Assembly: GCA_023898805.1 (NCBI GenBank)
Contig: CP060260.1
Location: forward strand, 682,001-746,000
Direction of reading: 5' to 3'
From: Rhodospirillales bacterium
GTDB lineage: Bacteria > Pseudomonadota > Alphaproteobacteria > Micavibrionales > UBA1664
DNA: 64,000 bases
A model generated the notes under the pieces. The model searched no databases, was not told where the DNA came from, and saw nothing but the letters and a program-made list of their open reading frames with translations. Of this stretch, positions 56,882 through 64,000 are shown piece by piece. Position 1 is the first letter of the stretch. Every line of letters starts with the position of its first letter. The position numbers were made by a program, and so were the translations under genes.

Positions 56882-59209
56882 ATGATTCAGGGCCTGCAGG
56901 CTGATTTCCTCTCGGTGATCGACACCGCGCCCTTCGGCTTCTGTCTGGTCAACGGCCGGGATTATTCGATCACCTATGCCAACCCGGCCTTCGGACCGCT
57001 GATCGGCTTTCGCGGAATCGTCAAAAACCAGCTTCTGGCCGAATTCTTCGGACCGGAAATCGAGATGGCGCTGTACAACCATCCCCGGTCCTTCGAGCAC
57101 GAAATCGCGGTCCATATCGCGGAAATCAAGCAGGACCGCTGGATGCGGGTCAAGGGCGAGCTTCTGACCTACAAGGGCGTGCCGTCCTACGCCCTGTGGT
57201 TCCTCGACACCACCACGACCAAGATGTACGAGGAAAAACTTCTCGAAGCGATCCGCGCCTCCGAACGCGCGGCGGAGATGAAATCCAACCTGCTCGCGAC
57301 CATGAGCCACGAGATCCGCACCCCCATGCAGGCGGTGTTCGGTTTTCTGGAGTTGATCGGACAGGAAAAACTCTCCCCCGCGATGGAGGAGATGATCAAC
57401 ACCGCCAAGGCTTCGGCCTCCGGCCTGCTTGAAATTCTCGACGACGTCCTTGATCTCGCCAAACTCGACGCCGACAAAATGGAACTCGACCAGTTCGAGG
57501 TGCCGGTGCGCATGCTCGCGCGCGGCACGGTCGAGGCGCTTTCGGTCAAGCGCCACGGCAATGTCGCGCTGCTCGACGATATCGAACAGGGCGTCCCCTT
57601 CGTCATCAAGGGCGACCCCAAGCGCCTGCGCCAAATCCTGATCAACTTCATGAGCAACTCGCTCAAATTCACCAAGGAAGGCTCGGTGACGCTGCGCGTC
57701 ACCACGAACGCGAAGCACGTCAAGCCCGTCGACCCCGACGGTATCGTCATTCGCTTTGAAGTGGTCGACACCGGCATGGGCATGAGCGAGGAAACCTGCG
57801 CGCGCCTGTTCCAGTCCTTCACCCAGGCCGACAGCAGCACCACGCGAAAATTCGGCGGCACCGGCCTTGGCCTGTCCATCTGCAAAAAACTCGTGACCCT
57901 GATGGGCGGCGAGATCGGCGTTTATTCCGAAATCGGCAAGGGATCGACCTTCTGGTTCGAGATCCCGACACTTGCCATCCACACCTCCGACAACACCGTC
58001 AGCCTGCCCAAGCTCGACGGTCTGGCCGTGCTGGTGGTCGAGGATCATCCACAAGGACGCAAGGAAATCGTCTCCTCCCTCAAATCCATGGGCGCGGATG
58101 TCGAGGCATGTTCATTCTATCAAGAGGGTCTCGACCTCATCAAACGCCGCCCGTTCGACGTCGCGGTCATCGACCACGGCTTGCCCGACGGCAACGGGCT
58201 GGAGCTGATGCGCGAAATCAACGACCTGCGCCCGTCGACCGGCCTTGTCATGTACACGGTCCACGATGACTACGCGTTGCAGCACCAGATCAGGATGCTG
58301 GGCGCGACCTATCTTTCCAAACCGGCCAGCCGCCTCGGCCTTGGCGAAGCGGTCAAGGACAACGCGCGCCGCGGCTCGGAAATGCTGACCGGACCGCGCC
58401 GCCTGCTGATCGCCGAGGACACCGACATCGTGCGCAACATCCTGCAAAAGCAGATCGAATCGCTGGGCGGGGCGGAGGTCGATTTCGTGATCAACGGGGC
58501 GGAAGCGCTGGAAAAACTCAAGACCGGCGCATACGGCATCCTTTTCACCGATCTGCACATGCCGGAAATGGACGGCTACATGCTGGTGCGCGCGATCCGC
58601 GAACAGGAAGAGGCGGACCCGTCGCGCCCACGTCTGCCGGTGATCGTGCTGACTGCGGACGTCCAGATGGCGCAACGCCAGATCTATCTCAAGGAAGGCT
58701 TCGACGAATGCCTGCTTAAACCCGTAAGTCTGGGCCAATTACGCCACCTGCTGGTGCGCTGGGGCCTGATCTCGGAAAATCAGGGCATCGCCGCGTCCGA
58801 AGCGATGAAAACCCCGGATCCAGAACCCGCAGCGGCGGAACCGTCCGCGCCCGCCGCCAACGCCGACACGGGCCCGGCTATCGACCTTGAGGCCATGGCC
58901 GCGCAGATGGGCAGCGTCGATGCCGGTACGCTGGAAATGGTGGGTATGTTCTGCGACATGACCGAACCCGTGGTCGCCCGCATCCGTGCCGCCTATGATT
59001 CCGGCAATGCCCACGACCTTGAGGAAGCGGCGCACAGCCTGAAAGGCGCGGCACGTTCGGCTTGTTGCATGGTTTTGGGCGATATCGCCGCCAAGCTTCA
59101 GGACGACGCCAAGGATCTGGCGAAAAGCGCGCCACTGGTCCCCGCGATCGAACAGGAATTCGCCCGCGTGCGCGAGGAAGCCGCAAGGCTTCTCAAGCAA
59201 TACGCCTGA
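56882..59209 (+). CDS. Hybrid sensor histidine kinase with PAS, two receivers and HPt
   Basis: This soluble phosphorelay protein has 775 residues: an N-terminal PAS domain (about 10-115), a HisKA domain with His143 (MSHEIRTPMQ), a HATPase ('GTGLGLSICKKL'), a first receiver with Asp431, a second with Asp557 ('TDLHMPEMDG') and a C-terminal HPt with His718 (HSLKGAARS). No membrane helix is present, so it senses a cytoplasmic signal. No output regulator is encoded beside it. Confidence 0.94.
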   Translation: MIQGLQADFLSVIDTAPFGFCLVNGRDYSITYANPAFGPLIGFRGIVKNQLLAEFFGPEIEMALYNHPRSFEHEIAVHIAEIKQDRWMRVKGELLTYKGVPSYALWFLDTTTTKMYEEKLLEAIRASERAAEMKSNLLATMSHEIRTPMQAVFGFLELIGQEKLSPAMEEMINTAKASASGLLEILDDVLDLAKLDADKMELDQFEVPVRMLARGTVEALSVKRHGNVALLDDIEQGVPFVIKGDPKRLRQILINFMSNSLKFTKEGSVTLRVTTNAKHVKPVDPDGIVIRFEVVDTGMGMSEETCARLFQSFTQADSSTTRKFGGTGLGLSICKKLVTLMGGEIGVYSEIGKGSTFWFEIPTLAIHTSDNTVSLPKLDGLAVLVVEDHPQGRKEIVSSLKSMGADVEACSFYQEGLDLIKRRPFDVAVIDHGLPDGNGLELMREINDLRPSTGLVMYTVHDDYALQHQIRMLGATYLSKPASRLGLGEAVKDNARRGSEMLTGPRRLLIAEDTDIVRNILQKQIESLGGAEVDFVINGAEALEKLKTGAYGILFTDLHMPEMDGYMLVRAIREQEEADPSRPRLPVIVLTADVQMAQRQIYLKEGFDECLLKPVSLGQLRHLLVRWGLISENQGIAASEAMKTPDPEPAAAEPSAPAANADTGPAIDLEAMAAQMGSVDAGTLEMVGMFCDMTEPVVARIRAAYDSGNAHDLEEAAHSLKGAARSACCMVLGDIAAKLQDDAKDLAKSAPLVPAIEQEFARVREEAARLLKQYA

Positions 59210-59221
59210 TAAGAAATTCCG

Positions 59222-59467
59222 CTAAGCCGCGTACGGATGCTTGGTCGAAGACAGGACGACGCTATCGCCCTCCGATACCGTGGTCTTGATTCTGCCATCG
59301 GCATAGACCGTGACGGTCGTCACCTGACCAGTGACACTGGTGGTCGAAGTCTGACTGACAATCGTGGTCGACGCGACAGTCGAATTCCCCGTCGACGATG
59401 TGGTCGAAACATTCTGCAGCGAAGCGGAAGCGCCCGGCAGGATGGAAGTGATAGCGCCAATGGCCAT
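59222..59467 (-). CDS. Small Ser/Thr-rich protein, unknown function
   Basis: The 81-residue product is rich in Ser, Thr and Val, with repeated 'TST' and 'TTV' runs and few charged residues; it looks like a beta-rich surface or exported protein without a clear signal peptide. A GGGAGGGG ribosome site precedes the ATG. It lies at the end of the pilus-like cluster on the same strand. Confidence 0.65.
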   Translation of the reverse strand: MAIGAITSILPGASASLQNVSTTSSTGNSTVASTTIVSQTSTTSVTGQVTTVTVYADGRIKTTVSEGDSVVLSSTKHPYAA

Positions 59468-59539
59468 TTGCCCCTCCCATGACTGGTTATCAATTACCAG
59501 AACGGGTTCACGCTACGCCCAGGACAGGGACCATGACAC

Positions 59540-59570
59540 AAAAAAATGGTTAAGCCCCGCATCTGCGGGG
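59540..59570 (-). terminator. Possible terminator after the 59.6-kb pilin-like gene
   Basis: A 7-bp stem CCCCGCA / TGCGGGG (59555-59561 with 59564-59570) lies on the minus-strand path after the pilin-like gene, with a seven-U tract beginning about 8 bases after the stem instead of directly. The distance makes it a weak terminator call. The rest of 59468-59604 holds no gene. Confidence 0.4.
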
Positions 59571-59604
59571 AAAACATTTCACAACCTGTTAAAATAATTG
59601 AATT

Positions 59605-60267
59605 TTATGGACAGGACGGCGCCACGCGTTTGATCCAGATACGCAGGCATTTCGACCCGTTGGTACAGCCATTCGTGCCATCGCCTTCGATATAATCCGA
59701 CTCGCACTGGGTGAATTGCTCGTCGACCTTCTGCATTGCCTCGGCCAGATAGGGGTCGGTCGCGGTGGTCGAAATCTGGAAGAACACGCCCGTCACGTTC
59801 TGGCCGTCGATGGTCATGTTGGTGCCGTTGCGATAAATCCATGGCGTGAATAGCGCAGGCGTCGCAGGCATGAACCGGCCTGTATCGCCGCCGAACATCG
59901 GTTGGTGCTGATCGGTGTTGGCGCCGCCCGGATTGTTGCCGGGACAGCGCAGCCCTGCCACCGATTTGTCGGACGCGGCGTAACCGCTGGGCAAATAGGA
60001 TGAATCCGGCTCAAGCGGATAATTGGCGTGATACCCGACGACGTTGATGTGATTGTCGCCTTCCGGGTATTGCAAGATGCAATCCTGAATTGCGGCGCGG
60101 ATCAACTGCACCTGCCCGTTCAGCTCCGCCGCCAGCTTGAAACTGTTCTGGGTTTGCGCCTGCTGCGAGGCGGGCTGCATGAACACCGCCGTCAGCGCCG
60201 CGATCAGCGCGATCGCGATCAGAATGTAGATCAGCGCGCTGCCGCGCTGCGAACCGTGCCTGTTCAT
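59605..60267 (-). CDS. Type IV pilin-like protein
   Basis: The 220-residue product has a short basic leader ending in QRG, then a hydrophobic helix 'SALIYILIAIALIAALT' as in prepilins cleaved by prepilin peptidase, followed by a large globular domain with several Cys residues and a C-terminal Cys. The Glu normally at position +5 is absent. It is encoded 106 bases after a second pilin-like gene, behind a strong terminator. It is probably a minor pilin or adhesin subunit of the nearby apparatus. Confidence 0.72.
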   Translation of the reverse strand: MNRHGSQRGSALIYILIAIALIAALTAVFMQPASQQAQTQNSFKLAAELNGQVQLIRAAIQDCILQYPEGDNHINVVGYHANYPLEPDSSYLPSGYAASDKSVAGLRCPGNNPGGANTDQHQPMFGGDTGRFMPATPALFTPWIYRNGTNMTIDGQNVTGVFFQISTTATDPYLAEAMQKVDEQFTQCESDYIEGDGTNGCTNGSKCLRIWIKRVAPSCP

Positions 60268-60316
60268 GCGAATCTCCCCGCTAATGCCCATATGATCATG
60301 ACAGACAAACCCGGCG

Positions 60317-60347
60317 AAAAAAAGACAGGCCCGAAGCCGGGCCTGTC
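60317..60347 (-). terminator. Rho-independent terminator between the two pilin-like genes
   Basis: On the minus strand a 10-bp perfect stem GACAGGCCCG / CGGGCCTGTC with a 4-base loop is followed by seven Ts. It lies 25 bases after the upstream pilin-like gene and 50 before the next one, so the two may be expressed at different levels. Confidence 0.92.
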
Positions 60348-60372
60348 GAAAAGGAAAAGATGGCGGATAACC

Positions 60373-61095
60373 TTACCGCTCGGCCATCACGTAATAGAAC
60401 ACGTAACTGCCGCTCGACCCGTTCTGGAAGCAGCCGAACGCCTTGTTCGAGAACCAGTTGGGCGACGCCGGCGTATCCGAGGTCAGAACCGCGGTCTCGG
60501 TCGTCGGGTTTGTCGGCGCGGCGGTCGTGGCCGTCCGGTTGTTGCTGATGGTCAGCGCGGTATTGATGACCGGGATCGTCTCGTCCGAGTGAAGCTCCTT
60601 GTTCACGCGCGCGCAGATGCTTTGCGTGATGCCGTCGCCGAAGGCGATCAGCTCGTTGCCGCTGCCCGATCCGGTCTGGGACAGACCCAGAAGCGGAATT
60701 TCGAAATCCGCGTTGAACTTCCAGTCGATCGGTGTACCACCCGATGTCAGGTTGGCCGGAATCTGCTGATACGCCGCGCCCCCGCCCTGCGGGTGGAAGA
60801 CGCCGCGCGATTCTTTGCCGACGAAGAAAGTATTACCGACGCCAGAGAATTCGTCCGGCCGGTTGAAATAGATGTCCAGCGGATCGATGCCCGAAATGAT
60901 CAGGCGCAATACCGCCGTCCGCACCGAATTCGGATACTGAGTAAGCGACGCGGTGTTGATCACGTTGGTTTCCTTGGAAGCATCAGAACCCGATCGCGAA
61001 GATTGCGTGACCGCATAGGACAGCGCCGCGAACAGCGCCACCGCGATCAGGATCAGGAACAGCACGTTCCCGCTTTGTTGTCTGTGTTTTACCAT
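60373..61095 (-). CDS. Type IV pilin-like protein
   Basis: The 240-residue product has a short leader ending in QSG, then the hydrophobic helix 'NVLFLILIAVALFAALS', and a Thr/Asn-rich globular domain with two C-terminal Cys. As in its neighbour, Glu at +5 is absent. The presence of two such genes behind a GspF-family gene supports a pilus or pseudopilus role. A terminator follows directly. Confidence 0.75.
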   Translation of the reverse strand: MVKHRQQSGNVLFLILIAVALFAALSYAVTQSSRSGSDASKETNVINTASLTQYPNSVRTAVLRLIISGIDPLDIYFNRPDEFSGVGNTFFVGKESRGVFHPQGGGAAYQQIPANLTSGGTPIDWKFNADFEIPLLGLSQTGSGSGNELIAFGDGITQSICARVNKELHSDETIPVINTALTISNNRTATTAAPTNPTTETAVLTSDTPASPNWFSNKAFGCFQNGSSGSYVFYYVMAER

Positions 61096-61167
61096 TGTTT
61101 AACGCTCCTTTGTGTTGTCCGGGGCGGAAAAACCGCACCCACTGAATCCATTACTTCCATTAGGCCC

Positions 61168-61716
61168 TTACCCGGCGGGTTTGTCCACCCGCAAACGGTT
61201 AACGCTAAACGCCCCGAAAAGCCCCAGATTGTTTTTGCACTCGCGTCCGACGCATAAGGACTCGACCTGCAGACGCCAGCCGCGCCCGCCGTTGAACGCA
61301 TGGCCGACTGCCTCGCGGAACGCGCCATATTTCGCGGTATCGGCGCTGCGCATCTCGATCCGGTTGGCCTGACCGACGAAATTGATTTGCGGATACAGGT
61401 CGGAAAGTTTTTTGGTGAAATCCTCCACCTCCGTGCCCGGAACCGGCACCTTGGTGATCACGGGCACGGTGGGAGTCAGGCTTTCGGCCTTCAGGATATC
61501 GGCACGCAGATGCAGGATGTTGCTGGCCTGCATGGTGACGTAGACGACGCAACACCCGGCCGCCAGCCACGCCGCGACTCCGGCGATGATGATGCCCTGT
61601 CCCGCGCGCATCGGCAATTGCTCAAGGAATACGTCAAGATCCTTGTACGCATTGGGCGAGAGATAGCGTTTGATGGTATCTTTATCGAATTTCAAGCGAA
61701 TCGGGCCTCCGGGCAC
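61168..61716 (-). CDS. Single-pass membrane protein of the pilus-like cluster
   Basis: The 182-residue product has a cytoplasmic N-terminus, one membrane helix (about 42-62) and a periplasmic domain with two Cys residues near 155-160. The topology resembles PilN/PilO-type alignment proteins, but no sequence match is claimed. It lies between a larger single-pass protein gene and the pilin-like genes, in one direction, with a 72-base gap to the next gene. Confidence 0.65.
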   Translation of the reverse strand: MPGGPIRLKFDKDTIKRYLSPNAYKDLDVFLEQLPMRAGQGIIIAGVAAWLAAGCCVVYVTMQASNILHLRADILKAESLTPTVPVITKVPVPGTEVEDFTKKLSDLYPQINFVGQANRIEMRSADTAKYGAFREAVGHAFNGGRGWRLQVESLCVGRECKNNLGLFGAFSVNRLRVDKPAG

Positions 61717-61775
61717 CGGGGGAGTCAGCGCATATTGTCCCCTATAATCATAATCTTGTGAAGATTAAAACCGCC

Positions 61776-62741
61776 TTATTGCGTGCCGCGGATGCGAACA
61801 CGCCCGTCTTTTTCGACCCCGCCAACGGGGGCAGACCCACGCAGCGCTTCCGACGATCCGGCCGTATAGGCGGGGGGCACCAGCGCCTCCCATTCCACGG
61901 AACCGTCTTGCTTGACTTCATACCGCACCAGCGTGCCCTTAAGGCCGTACAGCGCGTCCAGAAGCTCCTGTATCCGGTTGAAATGCTTGAAAACATCGGA
62001 TTCCAGCGCGGTCGAGGCGTTGGTCATCAGGTTGTTGGTGGCGGTATCGACCTTCGAACGCGCGTTTTCAAGCTGCGGTTGCAACAAAGCCGCCGCCAGA
62101 TAGGTCACGATCATCAGTGCCAACGCGATCAGCGTCACGCTCAACCCGCTGTATAAAAGGATCCGGCCGGCCGCGCGCGACAGCTGGTCGGTGCGCAGAT
62201 CCTTGTTGCGCCACGGCACCAGCTGGGCCATCAGCGGATTGATGGTCACGAAATTGGCGTCCAGCGATTGGACCCGCGGCAGGATCGTCCGCGATGGGCC
62301 TAAAAACAGCTGCATCCGCCCCGTTTCCGGGTCCCAGCGCAGGGCGCCCGCCTGCCCCTCATGCTCGTAAAGATAGACGGTTTCCTTATCCCAGTATTCC
62401 GAATTGCCCGGCAGGGCCGCGGCCAAAGGGCACCACGAATCCGGATCCGACGCCAACGCCGCGGACGGCACCGCCAGATACCAGCACCGCCCGGATTCGA
62501 CCGTGAACACATAATGCACGCGCTCGGTCCCGCAGGCCTGCACGGCGGCATTCCACACCGCGCTTTCTTCAAGCCCGATCACGGCGGGCACCGACCCGGC
62601 GACCAGCTCGTGCGGCAACACCGGCGTCAACGTTGCAGGTACACGAGCGGTATCGCCCGCCGCCCGGTCAAGCATGGAAGGCTTGTTCGGCCTTTGGGCC
62701 GGCGCACCGGCATCAACAGCTGCAACGCTATCGCTCATCAC
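61776..62741 (-). CDS. Membrane protein of the pilus-like cluster, unknown family
   Basis: The 321-residue product has a cytoplasmic part of about 200 residues with a beta-rich domain, one membrane helix (about 195-217), and a periplasmic coiled segment followed by a short domain ending near a Gly-rich tail. The layout (cytoplasmic domain, helix, coiled coil) is like pilus alignment subunits that join PilM and PilN functions, but this is inference. It overlaps the GspF-like gene by 4 bases. Confidence 0.65.
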   Translation of the reverse strand: MMSDSVAAVDAGAPAQRPNKPSMLDRAAGDTARVPATLTPVLPHELVAGSVPAVIGLEESAVWNAAVQACGTERVHYVFTVESGRCWYLAVPSAALASDPDSWCPLAAALPGNSEYWDKETVYLYEHEGQAGALRWDPETGRMQLFLGPSRTILPRVQSLDANFVTINPLMAQLVPWRNKDLRTDQLSRAAGRILLYSGLSVTLIALALMIVTYLAAALLQPQLENARSKVDTATNNLMTNASTALESDVFKHFNRIQELLDALYGLKGTLVRYEVKQDGSVEWEALVPPAYTAGSSEALRGSAPVGGVEKDGRVRIRGTQ

Positions 62742-63952
62742 GTCCCCATCAGGTCACTGACCATGCTGTCCATCGACATGTTCATGACGGTCAGCGCGAA
62801 AATCGCCGAACCGAATGCCAGCAACAGGTAAAGCGCGGTCAGGCCGAAAGCCAGCCAGACGATCAAGCTGTGCTTGGTTTTGGCCGCCTCCGTCCGCATT
62901 TCCGCGATGGACTCCATGATTGTAGCCACTTGAGCCAGGTCGGACAAGGTGGCGAGTTCCAGACGCTCGCCTCTTGAAAGCGGTTCGCGGTCAAGGGCGA
63001 TGCCCAGACTGACGCCGCGCTGCAATTCCTCGTAACAGGTCAGCCAGTACTGCGTGACATCAGGCATCGACGTCGCCTGCGATGCCTGCTTGAAGGTTTC
63101 ACCGATCGGCACGTTGCCGCGAATCATCCTTGCGCCCGCCGACATCGAATCGGCGAAGCCCAGATCACGCATGTAAGCCCCGATCAGCGGGATTTTGCGC
63201 ACGATGCGCGCGGTCGGAAAGTCGGTTTTGCCGCGGTTGTACCAAAAAGACAGCAAGCACCAGATCATGAACGCGGCCATGCCGATGGCGATGACGATCA
63301 GCGCGTTCCAGGTCAATTCCAGATTGTGAACGACGCGGTTGAATTCCTCTAGTTTGGACGGGTCCTTGGGCGCATGGCCATGGAAATAGCCCAACACCAT
63401 GTCTTTGCCCCAGATCATACCCTGCAGGATCGAAAACACGTCGAAGCCAAGCCACGCCATGGTCCCCTTGATCTTGGCCGAATTACGCCGTTTTTGCGTG
63501 ATCGACTCGATCGCGTAGGGTATCCCTTCCGAAAGCTTGTTCGCCTTTTCCGACGCGGCAAGGATGGCCAGCGTGTTGTGCTCGAAGATGTTCAGCGATT
63601 TAAGCGCGTCCATCACGCCCAGACCTTGCGAAAGCGCCTCGCGCGCGGGGGCAAGGATGTTCTGGCGGCGCGGATTGGTTTCGGCGCTGATCATCTTCCA
63701 CAGCGCGACGCCGGGGCTGGTCATGCCCGCGCGGAACTGGATGCCGCGCAAAAGCTGCACCTGCCACCAGCTCGACCGCGCCAGCATCCGCTCCATCGGG
63801 CTGCGCTGGTAAGGACGGATGGAAAGCGGGAACGCGCCCTTTTTGGTGATCTCGCGCCGCACATCGGCCAAAGTGGGCAGGAAATAGGCTTCGGTGACAC
63901 GCTTGGTGCCCGAACGTGTCTCGTACGCGACTTCAGCCAGCCATTGCTGCAT
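62738..63952 (-). CDS. GspF/PilC-family inner-membrane platform protein
   Basis: GspF/PilC proteins form the inner-membrane base of type II secretion and type IV pilus machines; the IncI thin-pilus version is PilR. The 404-residue product has the two-repeat T2SS-F layout with three membrane helices, near 165-185, 220-245 and 370-395. It heads the genes seen at this edge; an ATPase and secretin would be expected just beyond it. The ATG is preceded by AGGAAACAGGAC. The remaining 48 bases to the edge (63953-64000) contain no complete gene. Confidence 0.82.
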   Translation of the reverse strand: MQQWLAEVAYETRSGTKRVTEAYFLPTLADVRREITKKGAFPLSIRPYQRSPMERMLARSSWWQVQLLRGIQFRAGMTSPGVALWKMISAETNPRRQNILAPAREALSQGLGVMDALKSLNIFEHNTLAILAASEKANKLSEGIPYAIESITQKRRNSAKIKGTMAWLGFDVFSILQGMIWGKDMVLGYFHGHAPKDPSKLEEFNRVVHNLELTWNALIVIAIGMAAFMIWCLLSFWYNRGKTDFPTARIVRKIPLIGAYMRDLGFADSMSAGARMIRGNVPIGETFKQASQATSMPDVTQYWLTCYEELQRGVSLGIALDREPLSRGERLELATLSDLAQVATIMESIAEMRTEAAKTKHSLIVWLAFGLTALYLLLAFGSAIFALTVMNMSMDSMVSDLMGT

Positions 63953-64000
63953 GTCCTGTTTCCTTCAAAACCCCGGCCCGGTTTTTCAATCGCGCGCGGA

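Overview
This GC-rich window looks like chromosomal DNA of an alphaproteobacterium. The clues are an Hsp20-DUF1150 pair, a CHCC zinc-finger protein of the NDUFS6 type, an IalB-family protein, a membrane-anchored small cytochrome c, an adrenodoxin-type ferredoxin beside a thioredoxin-reductase-like ferredoxin reductase, and the lptC-lptA-lptB-rpoN-hpf run. Two features set it apart: type IVB (Icm/Dot, IncI Tra/Trb) secretion genes and a cluster resembling type IVb pilus genes. That mix suggests a deep-branching host-associated or predatory lineage such as Micavibrio-like bacteria. The lineage is inference; nothing here proves it.

Layout. 1-5.7 kb: a cut-off unknown gene, periplasmic protease degP, miaA, and small envelope or unknown proteins. 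5.7-11.3 kb: tRNA-Thr, then icmP, an unknown membrane protein and icmO, then a hexapeptide acyltransferase. 11.3-16.4 kb (minus): dnaN-recF-gyrB without dnaA. 16.4-22.4 kb (minus): fabD, a small ORF, fabG, a RibD/DHFR-like reductase, a HAD phosphatase, acpP, fabF and mltG. 22.5-26.7 kb: rpsF-rpsR-rplI, dnaB and a SpoU-type methyltransferase. 26.8-33.2 kb: IalB-like protein, ferredoxin, ferredoxin reductase, a CtaA-like membrane protein, a sugar-kinase-like protein, cytochrome c and pheA. 33.5-38.8 kb: ftsK, gluQ, lolA, a flavin reductase and recR. 38.8-44.3 kb (minus): a small protein with an attenuator-like leader, a Wzc/Wza-like exopolysaccharide pair, pmbA and a receiver/degenerate-GGDEF protein. 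44.4-50.9 kb: tRNA-Leu, an RNase D-like exonuclease, kdsD, lptCAB, rpoN and hpf. 50.9-59.5 kb: a BTLCP cysteine peptidase, cysS, zinc-finger protein, hsp20, DUF1150, a PtsN-like protein lacking its phospho-histidine, asd and a large hybrid histidine kinase. 59.6-64 kb (minus): two pilin-like proteins, two single-pass membrane proteins and a GspF/PilC-family protein.

How the genes work together. Many are housekeeping blocks: fatty acid synthesis, LPS precursor and export (kdsD, lptCAB), replication and repair, and ribosomal proteins. The accessory interest is in the icmP/X/icmO trio, which encodes a type IV coupling complex with an unrecognised middle partner; the pilus-like cluster; and a roughly 118-base multi-hairpin repeat present twice with compensatory base changes. 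Two minus-strand leaders (fabG and the 38.8-kb small gene) place a terminator-like hairpin directly before the gene.
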